In this document: in pieces, positions 16,864 through 25,105 of the stretch
How the letters are laid out: each line of letters opens with the position of its first letter
How positions within the stretch are numbered: position 1 is the first letter of the stretch
Source of the DNA: Nitrospirota bacterium
Lineage (GTDB): Bacteria; Nitrospirota; Leptospirillia; Leptospirillales; Leptospirillaceae
Assembly (NCBI GenBank): GCA_027314645.1
Contig: DAHVAL010000004.1
Location: 52,737-116,736 of the forward strand
Direction of reading: 5' to 3'
Length of the DNA stretch: 64,000 nt
Position numbers and translations under genes: made by a program
Notes under the pieces: model-generated
Told to the model about the DNA's origin: nothing
The model's database searches: none
What the model saw: the letters and a program-made list of their open reading frames with translations, nothing else

Positions 16864-19800
16864 TCATGAAGGATTTTCCTCCTCCCGCCCCATCGGCCTC
16901 CGAACCAGAGAGAGCCGTTCATAAACGACTGGAACTAAAAACAACGTGAAAAACATGGAGGATATGAGCCCCCCGATCACCACAACCGCCATCGACTGGC
17001 GAACTTGACCTCCTGCCCCCCAACCAACGGCCATAGGAGCCATTCCAAAGACCATGGCGAGAGTTGTCATGGCGATAGGACGAAGTCTGACGGCGGCGGA
17101 TTCAAGGACCGCCTCCCGGACCGATCGCCCTCTCCGAATCAGCGTGTTCGCGTAATCCACCAAGAGAATGGCATTTTTTGTGACGAGGCCAAAGAGGATT
17201 ATCAATCCTATGGCACCCATCATATTGACTGACACTCCGGAAATCCAGAGACCGAGGATCGCACCGACTAAGCTGAATGGAATGGAAATCATGATCACAA
17301 AAGGAAGAATCAGACTTCCAAACAGGAAGGAAAGGAGACCATAAACGACAAAAATGCCAACTGTCACGGCCATGGCGATCTGTCCTCTGGCATCATTCAA
17401 CACATCTGAATTTCCGGCATAGCGGATCCGGTACGGGGAGACGAGATTTGCCTTTGCCCACTCGTTCACCTTTTTCATCACCTCTCCGAGGGACGTTGAT
17501 CCATGAAGATTGGCGGTGATCGTGATGGAAGGCCTCCGGTCATCCCGGCTCATGCGCTGATCGGCCATTTCACGATCAATCGTGGCGATGGTCGAGAGTG
17601 GAAGAATCTTTCCAGGCCCGATTGGAAAGGGCAAATCGGAGATGGCTGGAAGGGACGCCACATTCAGAGGGTCAACCGACACCACCAGGGATCGCCACCC
17701 GTGGGACGTCTCCACAAGACCTGCCGAATAGCTGGTCGACATCTGAGAAATCCATTGGGCAATCCTTCCTGAGGAAATGCCCCATTCGGGAGGGTTGGAA
17801 GGTTTTGGCCGAACCATGATAATTTTCAGAGAACCGGCCCTCGATGAGTTCACATCCCGCACCCCAGGAATTTTCCTCATCGCCTCCTGAAGCTTTTCCG
17901 ATAACGATGCCAGGACCTTGGGGTCTCCTCCCATCAGAAAGCATGCGAAAGGCGTGCTGGCTCCTGTTCCTCCCAGGGGACTGAGGGCATCCACCGATCC
18001 CTTGAGTGCCGGGAATCCCGCCAGTATTGCCCGGGTTTTCTCCATGATCTCGGTGTCCGGTTCCGTTCGTTCGGACCGGTCGGACAAACTCACATAAAGA
18101 TATCCTTCCGAAGGCGGAACCCCTTGTGTCCCTCCGACCTGTTGAAACAAGGAACGGACCCCCGGAAGGGCCATAATACGGGAAGCAATGTCGGATGCGG
18201 TCCGATCGGTCCGGGCCAGGCTTGGGGATCCATCGAGGCGAAGATGGACGGTAAACGCATTTTGATCTTCGCCGGGAATCAGATTCCAGCCCAAGGTTTT
18301 CCCCATCGCCAGGGTTCCTCCCAAGAGGAGGAGGCAGCACACGGTCACCAGGACAGGGTGATGGAGGGCGTGTTCAAGCGTATACCTGTAGAAGGACTTT
18401 ACGGAGCCCCCCCAACCGCCAGCGAAAGCAAAGAGGTGTCGTTGTTCCTGAGTCCGGCCTTCGGCGCCGAGAACGGTCAACGAAGGGCTGACCGTGAGCG
18501 AAATGAGAAGGGAGGCCAGCACTGCAAAGGAGACCGTCCACCCGAATTCCCTGAAGAACTCGCCCAGGACTCCGTGCATCATTGCCATAGGGGCAAACAC
18601 AGCCACGATCGAAAACGTGGTGGCCAAGACGGCCCGACCGATCTCTCCCACCCCCCGGCGTGCGGCGAGAAGGGGGGACTGGCCCAAACTTCTGTGGCGG
18701 TGGATATTCTCCAGGACAACGATGGCGTCGTCGATCAAAATCCCGACGACGAGCGACAACCCCAGCATCGTGAGGTTATTGAGCGTGAAACGGAAAAAAT
18801 GAAGAAACGGAAATGTCAGAAGCACCGAGGCCGGAATTGCGAGTGCGGCAACCCCTGTCTCCCGAAAGTTTCCGAGAAATACCAGGATCACCAGAACCGC
18901 AAGCGCGGCCCCGATCATCAAGGTCTCCAGGAGTTCCTTGTTGTTTTGTCCGATCGGCTTGGACCGATCCATCCGGATCGTCGGATGGAAATCCGACGGT
19001 ACGGACACGCTCGGCCCCGTCCCCTTTTCAAGGCCGGTCAGGAGGCTCCTGATCCGGCCGGAAAGCCGGATCATATTCGATCCGGGAACAGGGTAAAGCT
19101 TGAGGGCGATGGCAGGCTTCCCCTCGAATCGGAATATGGTGGAAGAATTTGCCGGACCTTCGGAAATGCGGGCGATCGAGGAGAGAGGGGCGGTCCTGCC
19201 GGAGGGGAGCAGAACATGGAAAGACTCGAGCCCGGTCTTGGCCAGGGGATTCCCGCGCACACCAAGCGTCAGGCTGGTGTCATTGGAAGAGAGCGCCCCC
19301 GCGGGATATTCCCGGGATCTCTCCCGAAGTTGAAGAGAGACGGAGTCGGGGGAAAGCCCGAATGCGGCCATTTTTTTGGCGGATAGGTAGACGTGCATCA
19401 CCACGGGAGGAGGGGCGACAACATGGACTGACTGAATCCCTCTCACCCGCCGGATCCGAGGCAGGAACTCCCGAAAGACGAATTGCTGGACCTCCTCATC
19501 CTTCATGGAGGAGGTCTTTTCCGGCAGAGGAAGGATGATCCACATCAACGGGGAGCGTGTGAGATCCTTCCTGTGAATTTGGGGGGGCGCGATTCCTTTT
19601 GGAAGAATTCCTGAAAGGCTGTTGACGGCCTTTCTGACATCCCGCTCCGGCTGACCCGAAAGGCTGTCTTCCTTAAAGACAGCGGTAATGACGGCCGCCC
19701 CAGGCACAACCGTTGAATGGACGTGTTTGATTCCCGGCAAAGACTCCAGGGAACTTTCCACGGGGACGACAATTTTCTCGATGATCCCTTCCGGAGATTC

Positions 19801-19980
19801 CCCCGGATCGGTAAAGGTGGCGGTCACCAGCGGGAAACGGACCCTCGGAAAAAGATCCACCCCCAGGTCCAGGTAGGAATACACCCCAAACGCGCAGAAC
19901 ACTGTCAGCAAGGCCAGAACAAGCCATGGCCTTTTGAGTGCATAGTGCGTCAGGACCAGCGTCTCCCGCCGCTCGGACAA
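16864..19980 (-). CDS. RND efflux transporter, HAE1/AcrB type
   Basis: 1038 residues, twelve predicted membrane helices in the usual 1+5 / 1+5 arrangement with two large periplasmic loops. The proton-relay residues are visible: the Asp pair in GILIDDAIVVLENI (TM4) and the lysine in GLVTKNAILLVDYAN (TM10). It starts at TTG 19980 with GAGG 8 bases upstream. No membrane-fusion protein or outer-membrane channel gene lies beside it; the only neighbour in the operon is a lipoprotein. Substrate unknown. Divergent from the thioredoxin-like lipoprotein gene across a 160-base gap. Confidence 0.93.
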   Translation of the reverse strand: MSERRETLVLTHYALKRPWLVLALLTVFCAFGVYSYLDLGVDLFPRVRFPLVTATFTDPGESPEGIIEKIVVPVESSLESLPGIKHVHSTVVPGAAVITAVFKEDSLSGQPERDVRKAVNSLSGILPKGIAPPQIHRKDLTRSPLMWIILPLPEKTSSMKDEEVQQFVFREFLPRIRRVRGIQSVHVVAPPPVVMHVYLSAKKMAAFGLSPDSVSLQLRERSREYPAGALSSNDTSLTLGVRGNPLAKTGLESFHVLLPSGRTAPLSSIARISEGPANSSTIFRFEGKPAIALKLYPVPGSNMIRLSGRIRSLLTGLEKGTGPSVSVPSDFHPTIRMDRSKPIGQNNKELLETLMIGAALAVLVILVFLGNFRETGVAALAIPASVLLTFPFLHFFRFTLNNLTMLGLSLVVGILIDDAIVVLENIHRHRSLGQSPLLAARRGVGEIGRAVLATTFSIVAVFAPMAMMHGVLGEFFREFGWTVSFAVLASLLISLTVSPSLTVLGAEGRTQEQRHLFAFAGGWGGSVKSFYRYTLEHALHHPVLVTVCCLLLLGGTLAMGKTLGWNLIPGEDQNAFTVHLRLDGSPSLARTDRTASDIASRIMALPGVRSLFQQVGGTQGVPPSEGYLYVSLSDRSERTEPDTEIMEKTRAILAGFPALKGSVDALSPLGGTGASTPFACFLMGGDPKVLASLSEKLQEAMRKIPGVRDVNSSRAGSLKIIMVRPKPSNPPEWGISSGRIAQWISQMSTSYSAGLVETSHGWRSLVVSVDPLNVASLPAISDLPFPIGPGKILPLSTIATIDREMADQRMSRDDRRPSITITANLHGSTSLGEVMKKVNEWAKANLVSPYRIRYAGNSDVLNDARGQIAMAVTVGIFVVYGLLSFLFGSLILPFVIMISIPFSLVGAILGLWISGVSVNMMGAIGLIILFGLVTKNAILLVDYANTLIRRGRSVREAVLESAAVRLRPIAMTTLAMVFGMAPMAVGWGAGGQVRQSMAVVVIGGLISSMFFTLFLVPVVYERLSLVRRPMGREEENPS

Positions 19981-20143
19981 TCGTCAACCTCATGATCTGT
20001 GAATATTGGATTTTTTTCCCAAATTTACAAAACAATTGAGAGTACCTGAACACCGAGGGGCATGACAAGAGCGCTTCAATCGGATACCATGAATCGAGAG
20101 GCGCCGTGAGGAGGTTCCGGCGGGGTCAATTTCGGAGGTTATG

Positions 20144-20665
20144 ATGTCGTTCCTTAGAGTCGGATTGGTCCGAAGCATGTCGTTTTGGGGAGCCGCCTTA
20201 ACTATGGCAGCGGTAGTCTCCTTGACGTCCTGCGACTGGTTTCTCTCCTTTCCCAAGGCAGGGAGCCGGGCCCCTATCAGCCACAACCCCGTCCTCCAGG
20301 TCGGAGAACGGTTCGGCGATATTTGCACCATGAATGTCCCGGACCACCTCCATCGGGAAAGTTTTTCCCACGCCATTTACCATCACCGCCCGATCCTTGT
20401 ATTTTTTGGGGCTCCCATCCACTGTACTCCGTGTGTCCATGAAGACAGAGTTGTTCAGGGGCTCCAAGGGACCTACCACGAAGACATGGCCTTCATCCAC
20501 ATCGATGACTACGAGGATGATGAACAAAAAGTGGTCCGGGAATGGCGCGTTCACGGGGAACCGTGGGTCGCGGTCATCGACCAGGAGGGGGTCATTCGAA
20601 ATGTTATTCCGGGAGACGCAAATTATTATTCTCTGAACCGAATGATCAAAGGAGTTCTTCGGTAG
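20144..20665 (+). CDS. Thioredoxin-like lipoprotein
   Basis: 173 residues. The signal peptide ends in a lipobox-like LTSC (about residue 30). A thioredoxin-like fold follows with the CxxC motif CTPC (in APIHCTPCVHED), a beta strand FIHIDDYEDD and a C-terminal strand HGEPWVAVIDQEG. The residue before the final strand is Glu-Pro, matching the cis-proline position. Likely an envelope thiol oxidoreductase, substrate unknown. GGAGG lies 5 bases before the ATG at 20144, an ATG three bases earlier being less well spaced. The 3' end overlaps the convergent nucleotidyltransferase gene by 20 bases. Confidence 0.75.
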   Translation: MSFLRVGLVRSMSFWGAALTMAAVVSLTSCDWFLSFPKAGSRAPISHNPVLQVGERFGDICTMNVPDHLHRESFSHAIYHHRPILVFFGAPIHCTPCVHEDRVVQGLQGTYHEDMAFIHIDDYEDDEQKVVREWRVHGEPWVAVIDQEGVIRNVIPGDANYYSLNRMIKGVLR

Positions 20666-22016
20666 CTTTTTTCCCGAGCCATACTCTTGCCTGACCGGGT
20701 TGGGTCAGGACCCCGGTCCGCTGAAGCACCCTTAGCTCGGCGAGGATCATCCCCCGTCTGGCCGGCGGGATGTCGGGGTATTTTAGAAGCTCTTCCCCTC
20801 CAAGCAAGGGGGGCGTCCACCGGTCACGGACAATGTAGTCCTTCCAGAATGTGAGATCTTCCTCCCGGGCGATCAGCAGGAGAAGAAGGACACGCGGGAG
20901 GTCGAGTCTGTCGGCGAGGGCCTGCATCCTTCCCGGCTCCCTCCCCGAGGCCTTCTCGAACCCCTCATAGAATCCTTCGAAAGGCCACCCATCTTTCTCG
21001 AACAGCACCTGATGAAGACGCTCCCGCATTTTTTCCCCGAGGCCCAGGCGCGCCATCAGGGTCCGGACCCCATTCCGGGGAATCCCGAAAAACAGGGCAA
21101 GATAAAACATATCGCGATCGAGAACCTCTCCCGAGGCAACACCCTGATTGAAGCCTCGCAACGCATTCCGGATCCCCATCCAACGCCGGATCCGAAGTCT
21201 CCTGACCGAAGAGAGCACGGATGAACCCCCGAGGGAGCGGATGATCCCGGCATCGAACAGACGCTCCAGAACTTCCAACGGGTCGGGCTCATCAAGAAGC
21301 CGGTCCATTTCTCGATAGACCCTCGCTCCTCCCACACACTCCCAAAGATCCGGCAGAAGGACGGCGGACTCGACGGATTTCTTGAGCGGTTCGCTGCTCT
21401 TTAGTCCCAAGCGGACGGACAGACGGGCCCACCGAAACAGACGGGTCGGATCTTCACGAAAAGTTCCGGGTTTGACGGGATGTACGACGCCCTCCCGAAG
21501 ATCCCGAAGTCCGTGGTGCGGATCCCTCATCCCCACGATTTGCTTTTTGGCCGTCGACCATTCAAGAAAAATGGCATTCATGGTAAAATCCCTGCGAATC
21601 GCATCGTCTTCAAGGCTTCCGGCGGCCACATGCGGAAGCTCCCCCGGACGTTCGTACCATTCCCGCCGAAATCGTGACATATCGATGCGAAGCGGCCACC
21701 CCCCGTCGCTTGGGACCAAGATTCTGGCCGTCAGAAACCCTTGTTCCACCCGAAGGTCCGCCTTGAAGGACGCCGCCACGGATCTGGCCCATGGATCGAG
21801 GTCTCCGTCGATCACTAGATCGATGTCTGGCCCGAGGGCTCTTGGTCCAAGCAAGAGGAGATCCCTGACCCACCCTCCGACAATATAGAAATTCTCTTTC
21901 GGGGGGGCGGGAACGCGGGAAAGGATTTGACGCCAGGGATGACCAGGGTCCGGAAGACGGAACACCTCCGCTCCTTCGCAGGAAAAATTCACCGGTGTGA
22001 GCTTGTGTGGATCCAA
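20646..22016 (-). CDS. CCA-adding / poly(A) polymerase family tRNA nucleotidyltransferase
   Basis: 456 residues of the class II nucleotidyltransferase family. Motifs: VGGWVRDLLLLG (about residue 45) and PDIDLVIDGD with the two metal-binding Asp residues; RRDFTMNAIF (motif B); RDLREGVVHP (motif C); EDPTRLFRWARLSVRLG (motif D). The enzyme could be a full CCA-adding, CC-adding or A-adding enzyme, or poly(A) polymerase; motif reading alone cannot decide. The tRNA-Thr gene in this window encodes its own CCA, so a repair role would suffice. Starts at TTG 22016, a weak site. Convergent overlap with the upstream-strand lipoprotein. Confidence 0.88.
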   Translation of the reverse strand: MDPHKLTPVNFSCEGAEVFRLPDPGHPWRQILSRVPAPPKENFYIVGGWVRDLLLLGPRALGPDIDLVIDGDLDPWARSVAASFKADLRVEQGFLTARILVPSDGGWPLRIDMSRFRREWYERPGELPHVAAGSLEDDAIRRDFTMNAIFLEWSTAKKQIVGMRDPHHGLRDLREGVVHPVKPGTFREDPTRLFRWARLSVRLGLKSSEPLKKSVESAVLLPDLWECVGGARVYREMDRLLDEPDPLEVLERLFDAGIIRSLGGSSVLSSVRRLRIRRWMGIRNALRGFNQGVASGEVLDRDMFYLALFFGIPRNGVRTLMARLGLGEKMRERLHQVLFEKDGWPFEGFYEGFEKASGREPGRMQALADRLDLPRVLLLLLIAREEDLTFWKDYIVRDRWTPPLLGGEELLKYPDIPPARRGMILAELRVLQRTGVLTQPGQARVWLGKKATEELL

Positions 22017-22106
22017 GCATATTCAGCTACAACTGTGATACCATCTTTATCCAAAAGAGACAAACGTCGGGCAATGAAATGCCTGCCAGGTTCAAGGGGG
22101 ACCGGT

Positions 22107-23804
22107 ATGCCGAAGACTGATCCTCTTCCGCTTCCCGCAGAAGAAGCCTACAAGAAAATTCAAGAAGGTCGCTATCTGGAAGGGTTGGCGTTGCTTGCGC
22201 CAATAAATTCCGGAAATCCTCTCCAGGTCGACAGTCGCATCGAAACACTGCGTGGACAGGCTCTCGAATCACTCGGCCGTCTTTCTGAGGCGGAGGCGGC
22301 CTATTGGAAGGCCCTTTCGACGGAGAAGGGCGGATCGTCCAAGCCTTATCTGATGCTCGGTCTGTTAAAGGATCGAATGGAGGACAGGGAAAAAGGGATC
22401 TGGGTTCTGGAGGAAGGCCTGAAACTCTATCCGAATGATGTCGATCTTTTGCGTGAGGCCGGCATTCTCTACGGGTTGACGGGACAATGGCACAGGGCTC
22501 TTCCTTACATCCTTGAGGCCTACAGGAGGAATCCGGAGAATCCTGAAAACATCATGGCCTTTGGGCCGGTTGTCGATCGATTGGAACTTGTTGAGCTTTA
22601 TGGGGAAATGCATCGGGCGTTCACGCGTTTGCTTGAAAAAAACCCAGGGAATCCGGATATTCAGGACTGGTATGGCAGGGCCTTGGAGAGAATCGAAAAG
22701 TCCGGACAGGCCCTCAAGTTCTTTCAAAAACTCCTCAGAAAATCCCCGCGGGACACACGGCTCCTCTCCCATGTGGCACGCCTCTCGCGAAACACAAACC
22801 AAACCGCGCGCGCCTTGGATACCTATCGTCTCCTTTCGGAGGAAACCGGCGAAACAGTGGACATTCTCCTCTCAATGGCCGAAACCCAAAAGATGGCGGG
22901 GAAACCGCTCTCGGCACTCTCTCTTATAAGGCAAGTCCTGGCGATCGAGCCGGACAACATGGAGGCCCGCCTTCTGCTCGCGCTGGCGCTCATCGATCAA
23001 GGGGATTTCGAAAAAGCGGAAGGGGCGCTTCAGGACATACATGTCGCGGCGGCCCATTATCAACTCGGGGAACTTTTCTTCCGGAAGAAGCATTTTATCC
23101 GCGCGGCCGGAGCCTTCGCCCGAGGATTCGCACTCCGCCCCGATCCCTATTATGCCGCGAATCTTCTCAAGCTTCTTCTCGAAGAAAACGAGGACCTCCT
23201 TTTTCTTGAAACGCTCGCCACGCTCAGGATCCTGTTTCCACGGACAAAGGTCTCGGTCTTCCTCCTCAAAAGCGCGAAGGAGCATTTCTCTCCATTGATG
23301 ACCAATTCCAGTATCCCGATCAATAACCCCGACAGACTCGCTCTCGCAGGTCTGGCCGAGGCCTTTCTTCCGGGCGGCAACCGGAAGAGAGCCTATCAGC
23401 TCCTGGAGCAGGCCGTCACCGTAGACCCCATGAGCGAAATTCTATTTTGGACCCTTGCGATGTTTGACGAAGACGCCGAGCGATGGGACTCTGCGGTCAA
23501 TTGGTACAAGAAAGTGAAACGATTTTCGAGAGAGCCCGTGACCCTCCTCCATAGGATCGCGGAAAACCAGCACAACGCCGATTCCTGGATGGACCCGTGG
23601 CCCCTTCTGAAGGAATTTAGCGATATTTACGGTCCGCGACCGGGATTTTTCCGAGTGCTTTTTGCCGTCTTGGCGCGATCGGGGGGAGAGGTTCCCCGGG
23701 AGATCTTGGAACGAGGAATGCAGGCATTTCCGGAGGACCCCTCCTTTTTCACCCTCTACCGCAGCCTCGAGCCGGAGCGCTGGACAAAGCTGGTTCAATT
23801 ATAG
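22107..23804 (+). CDS. Large tetratricopeptide-repeat protein
   Basis: 565 residues made almost wholly of TPR-like helical pairs, for example GQALESLGRLSEAEAAYWKA, NDVDLLREAGILYGLTGQWH, LLLALALIDQGDFEKAEGAL. No signal peptide or membrane helix seen, so probably a cytoplasmic scaffold. The start ATG at 22107 has AAGGGGG 7 bases upstream; the frame is open to 21927, but that part overlaps the divergent nucleotidyltransferase. The C-terminus overlaps the convergent ppx gene by 6 bases. Function not predictable beyond protein-protein binding. Confidence 0.85.
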   Translation: MPKTDPLPLPAEEAYKKIQEGRYLEGLALLAPINSGNPLQVDSRIETLRGQALESLGRLSEAEAAYWKALSTEKGGSSKPYLMLGLLKDRMEDREKGIWVLEEGLKLYPNDVDLLREAGILYGLTGQWHRALPYILEAYRRNPENPENIMAFGPVVDRLELVELYGEMHRAFTRLLEKNPGNPDIQDWYGRALERIEKSGQALKFFQKLLRKSPRDTRLLSHVARLSRNTNQTARALDTYRLLSEETGETVDILLSMAETQKMAGKPLSALSLIRQVLAIEPDNMEARLLLALALIDQGDFEKAEGALQDIHVAAAHYQLGELFFRKKHFIRAAGAFARGFALRPDPYYAANLLKLLLEENEDLLFLETLATLRILFPRTKVSVFLLKSAKEHFSPLMTNSSIPINNPDRLALAGLAEAFLPGGNRKRAYQLLEQAVTVDPMSEILFWTLAMFDEDAERWDSAVNWYKKVKRFSREPVTLLHRIAENQHNADSWMDPWPLLKEFSDIYGPRPGFFRVLFAVLARSGGEVPREILERGMQAFPEDPSFFTLYRSLEPERWTKLVQL

Positions 23805-24758
23805 GAGGCTTGAGCTTCCCCCGTCGCCCAAATCGAGCACGACGCCCTCCCTAAGGCCATACGCCGAGACGACCAACCCGGCCTGATTGACAAAATCGAG
23901 AAGGGCAAGAAGGATCAATGTTCCGGCCAGGATGATGTCTTCCCTCCCTCGCTCGACTCCCGGAAGAAGGAGCCGATCCTTTGCTTTCATCGGGCGGATC
24001 TCGCAGAAGAGCTTGTCCACTTCCTGACGCATCAATCCCTGGCCATGAACGATGGCAGGATCATACCGGACGATTTTTCGGACCATTGCGAGAATCGTGG
24101 TGACCGAGCCTGCCGTGCCGACAGGGGTCACCCCCGCGGTGAGATAGGGTTGAAGAATGGTGACGACCTCCTTGAAGCGCTCTGTGAGATAATGGCGAAC
24201 CTGGACAATTTCTGAATCTGTGGGCGGATCGCTCCGAAACCACCCTTCCGTCAGGGTGACGACCCCGATCTCTACCGAGAAGGCTTTCCAAAACTTCATG
24301 GTGGTCTCCCCGACGATCAGTTCGCTCGATCCCCCGCCGATATCGATCACGAGAAAGGGTCCCCGAATCTCGTCCAACCCCAGAAGGGCTCCCCGATAGG
24401 TCAACGCCGCCTCATCCTCGCCGGAAATCACCTTTACCGAAACACCAATCTCCTGTTGGAAGCGGGACAGAACCTCTTCCCGGTTCGAGGCCTGTCGAAG
24501 CGCGGAAGTCCCGATATAGCAAATGCGATCGGGTGCGTAAGAACGGATGTGACCCGCATATTCGGACAACACCGCGATGGTCCGGTCCACTGCCGACCGG
24601 GAAATCTGTCCATTCTCCGCCAAGCCCTCGCCCAGTCGGGTGATTCGGCCGTCTTGAAGAAGAACGCTTTCGATCCGGAGCCCGTTCGCCACTGCGATCA
24701 CAAGCCGGACGGAATTTGTCCCGATATCCACCACGGCGATCCGCCTAAGACGGTTCAT
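23799..24758 (-). CDS. Exopolyphosphatase / GppA phosphatase family protein
   Basis: 319 residues, the short single-module form of the Ppx/GppA family (actin-like ATPase fold). Motifs: VVDIGTNSVRLVIA (phosphate loop 1, about residue 9), SGEDEAALTYRGA (about 136), VIDIGGGSSELIVG (phosphate loop 2, about 158), and GTAGSVTTI (about 215). Members hydrolyse inorganic polyphosphate or pppGpp; which one is not clear from sequence alone. The ATG at 24758 overlaps the upstream hypothetical gene (ATGA), placing it in a recG-hyp-ppx operon. Confidence 0.92.
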   Translation of the reverse strand: MNRLRRIAVVDIGTNSVRLVIAVANGLRIESVLLQDGRITRLGEGLAENGQISRSAVDRTIAVLSEYAGHIRSYAPDRICYIGTSALRQASNREEVLSRFQQEIGVSVKVISGEDEAALTYRGALLGLDEIRGPFLVIDIGGGSSELIVGETTMKFWKAFSVEIGVVTLTEGWFRSDPPTDSEIVQVRHYLTERFKEVVTILQPYLTAGVTPVGTAGSVTTILAMVRKIVRYDPAIVHGQGLMRQEVDKLFCEIRPMKAKDRLLLPGVERGREDIILAGTLILLALLDFVNQAGLVVSAYGLREGVVLDLGDGGSSSLL

Positions 24759-25105
24759 TGACCCTCCCCATCCCGATTATCGGCCCCCTTTTTGCCCTGC
24801 CCCTTAAACCAACCCAGCCCTTTCCGCTCTTCCGAAAGACGCGCGAGTTCCGTACGCATCAAGTCGAGCAGTGTGAGATCCCCTTCCTTCAGGGCGCCCT
24901 CCTGATGATGAGAATAAATGAAGTCCCCCAGGTTCCGATATCCCTCCTCGATATATCGGTCCAAAATCCGGAGCCTCATTCCTCGTTTAAGAAAGTCGTC
25001 GAGGTAAAAAATCCGCATGGCGCTTCTTCCAAGGATGCGCCGCATTCGCCGAAATCCCCGCGTCATCCCCCGGCGATAACTTTTGGGGACTTTCCCCCTT
25101 CTCAC
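24755..25105 (-). CDS. Hypothetical basic protein between recG and ppx
   Basis: About 116 residues, strongly basic at the N-terminus (RRGKVPKSYRRGMTRGFRRMRR) and helical in the middle (FLKRGMRLRILDRYIEEGYR, then NLGDFIYSHHQEG). No family recognised. The GTG at 25105 overlaps the recG stop codon (GTGA), the same coupling style used elsewhere in the window; a TTG at 25120 and an ATG at 25066 are alternatives. Its own stop overlaps the ppx start. The coupling on both sides suggests a real gene. Confidence 0.65.
   Translation of the reverse strand: MRRGKVPKSYRRGMTRGFRRMRRILGRSAMRIFYLDDFLKRGMRLRILDRYIEEGYRNLGDFIYSHHQEGALKEGDLTLLDLMRTELARLSEERKGLGWFKGQGKKGADNRDGEGQ

Noticed and set aside
18124-19386. 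420-residue open frame on the plus strand
   Set aside because: Antisense to the RND transporter. Its composition (Gly/Arg/Glu rich, low hydrophobicity) is typical of a shadow frame.
21927-22106. Longer start for the TPR protein
   Set aside because: Overlaps the divergent nucleotidyltransferase; AAGGGGG lies properly before the ATG at 22107 instead.
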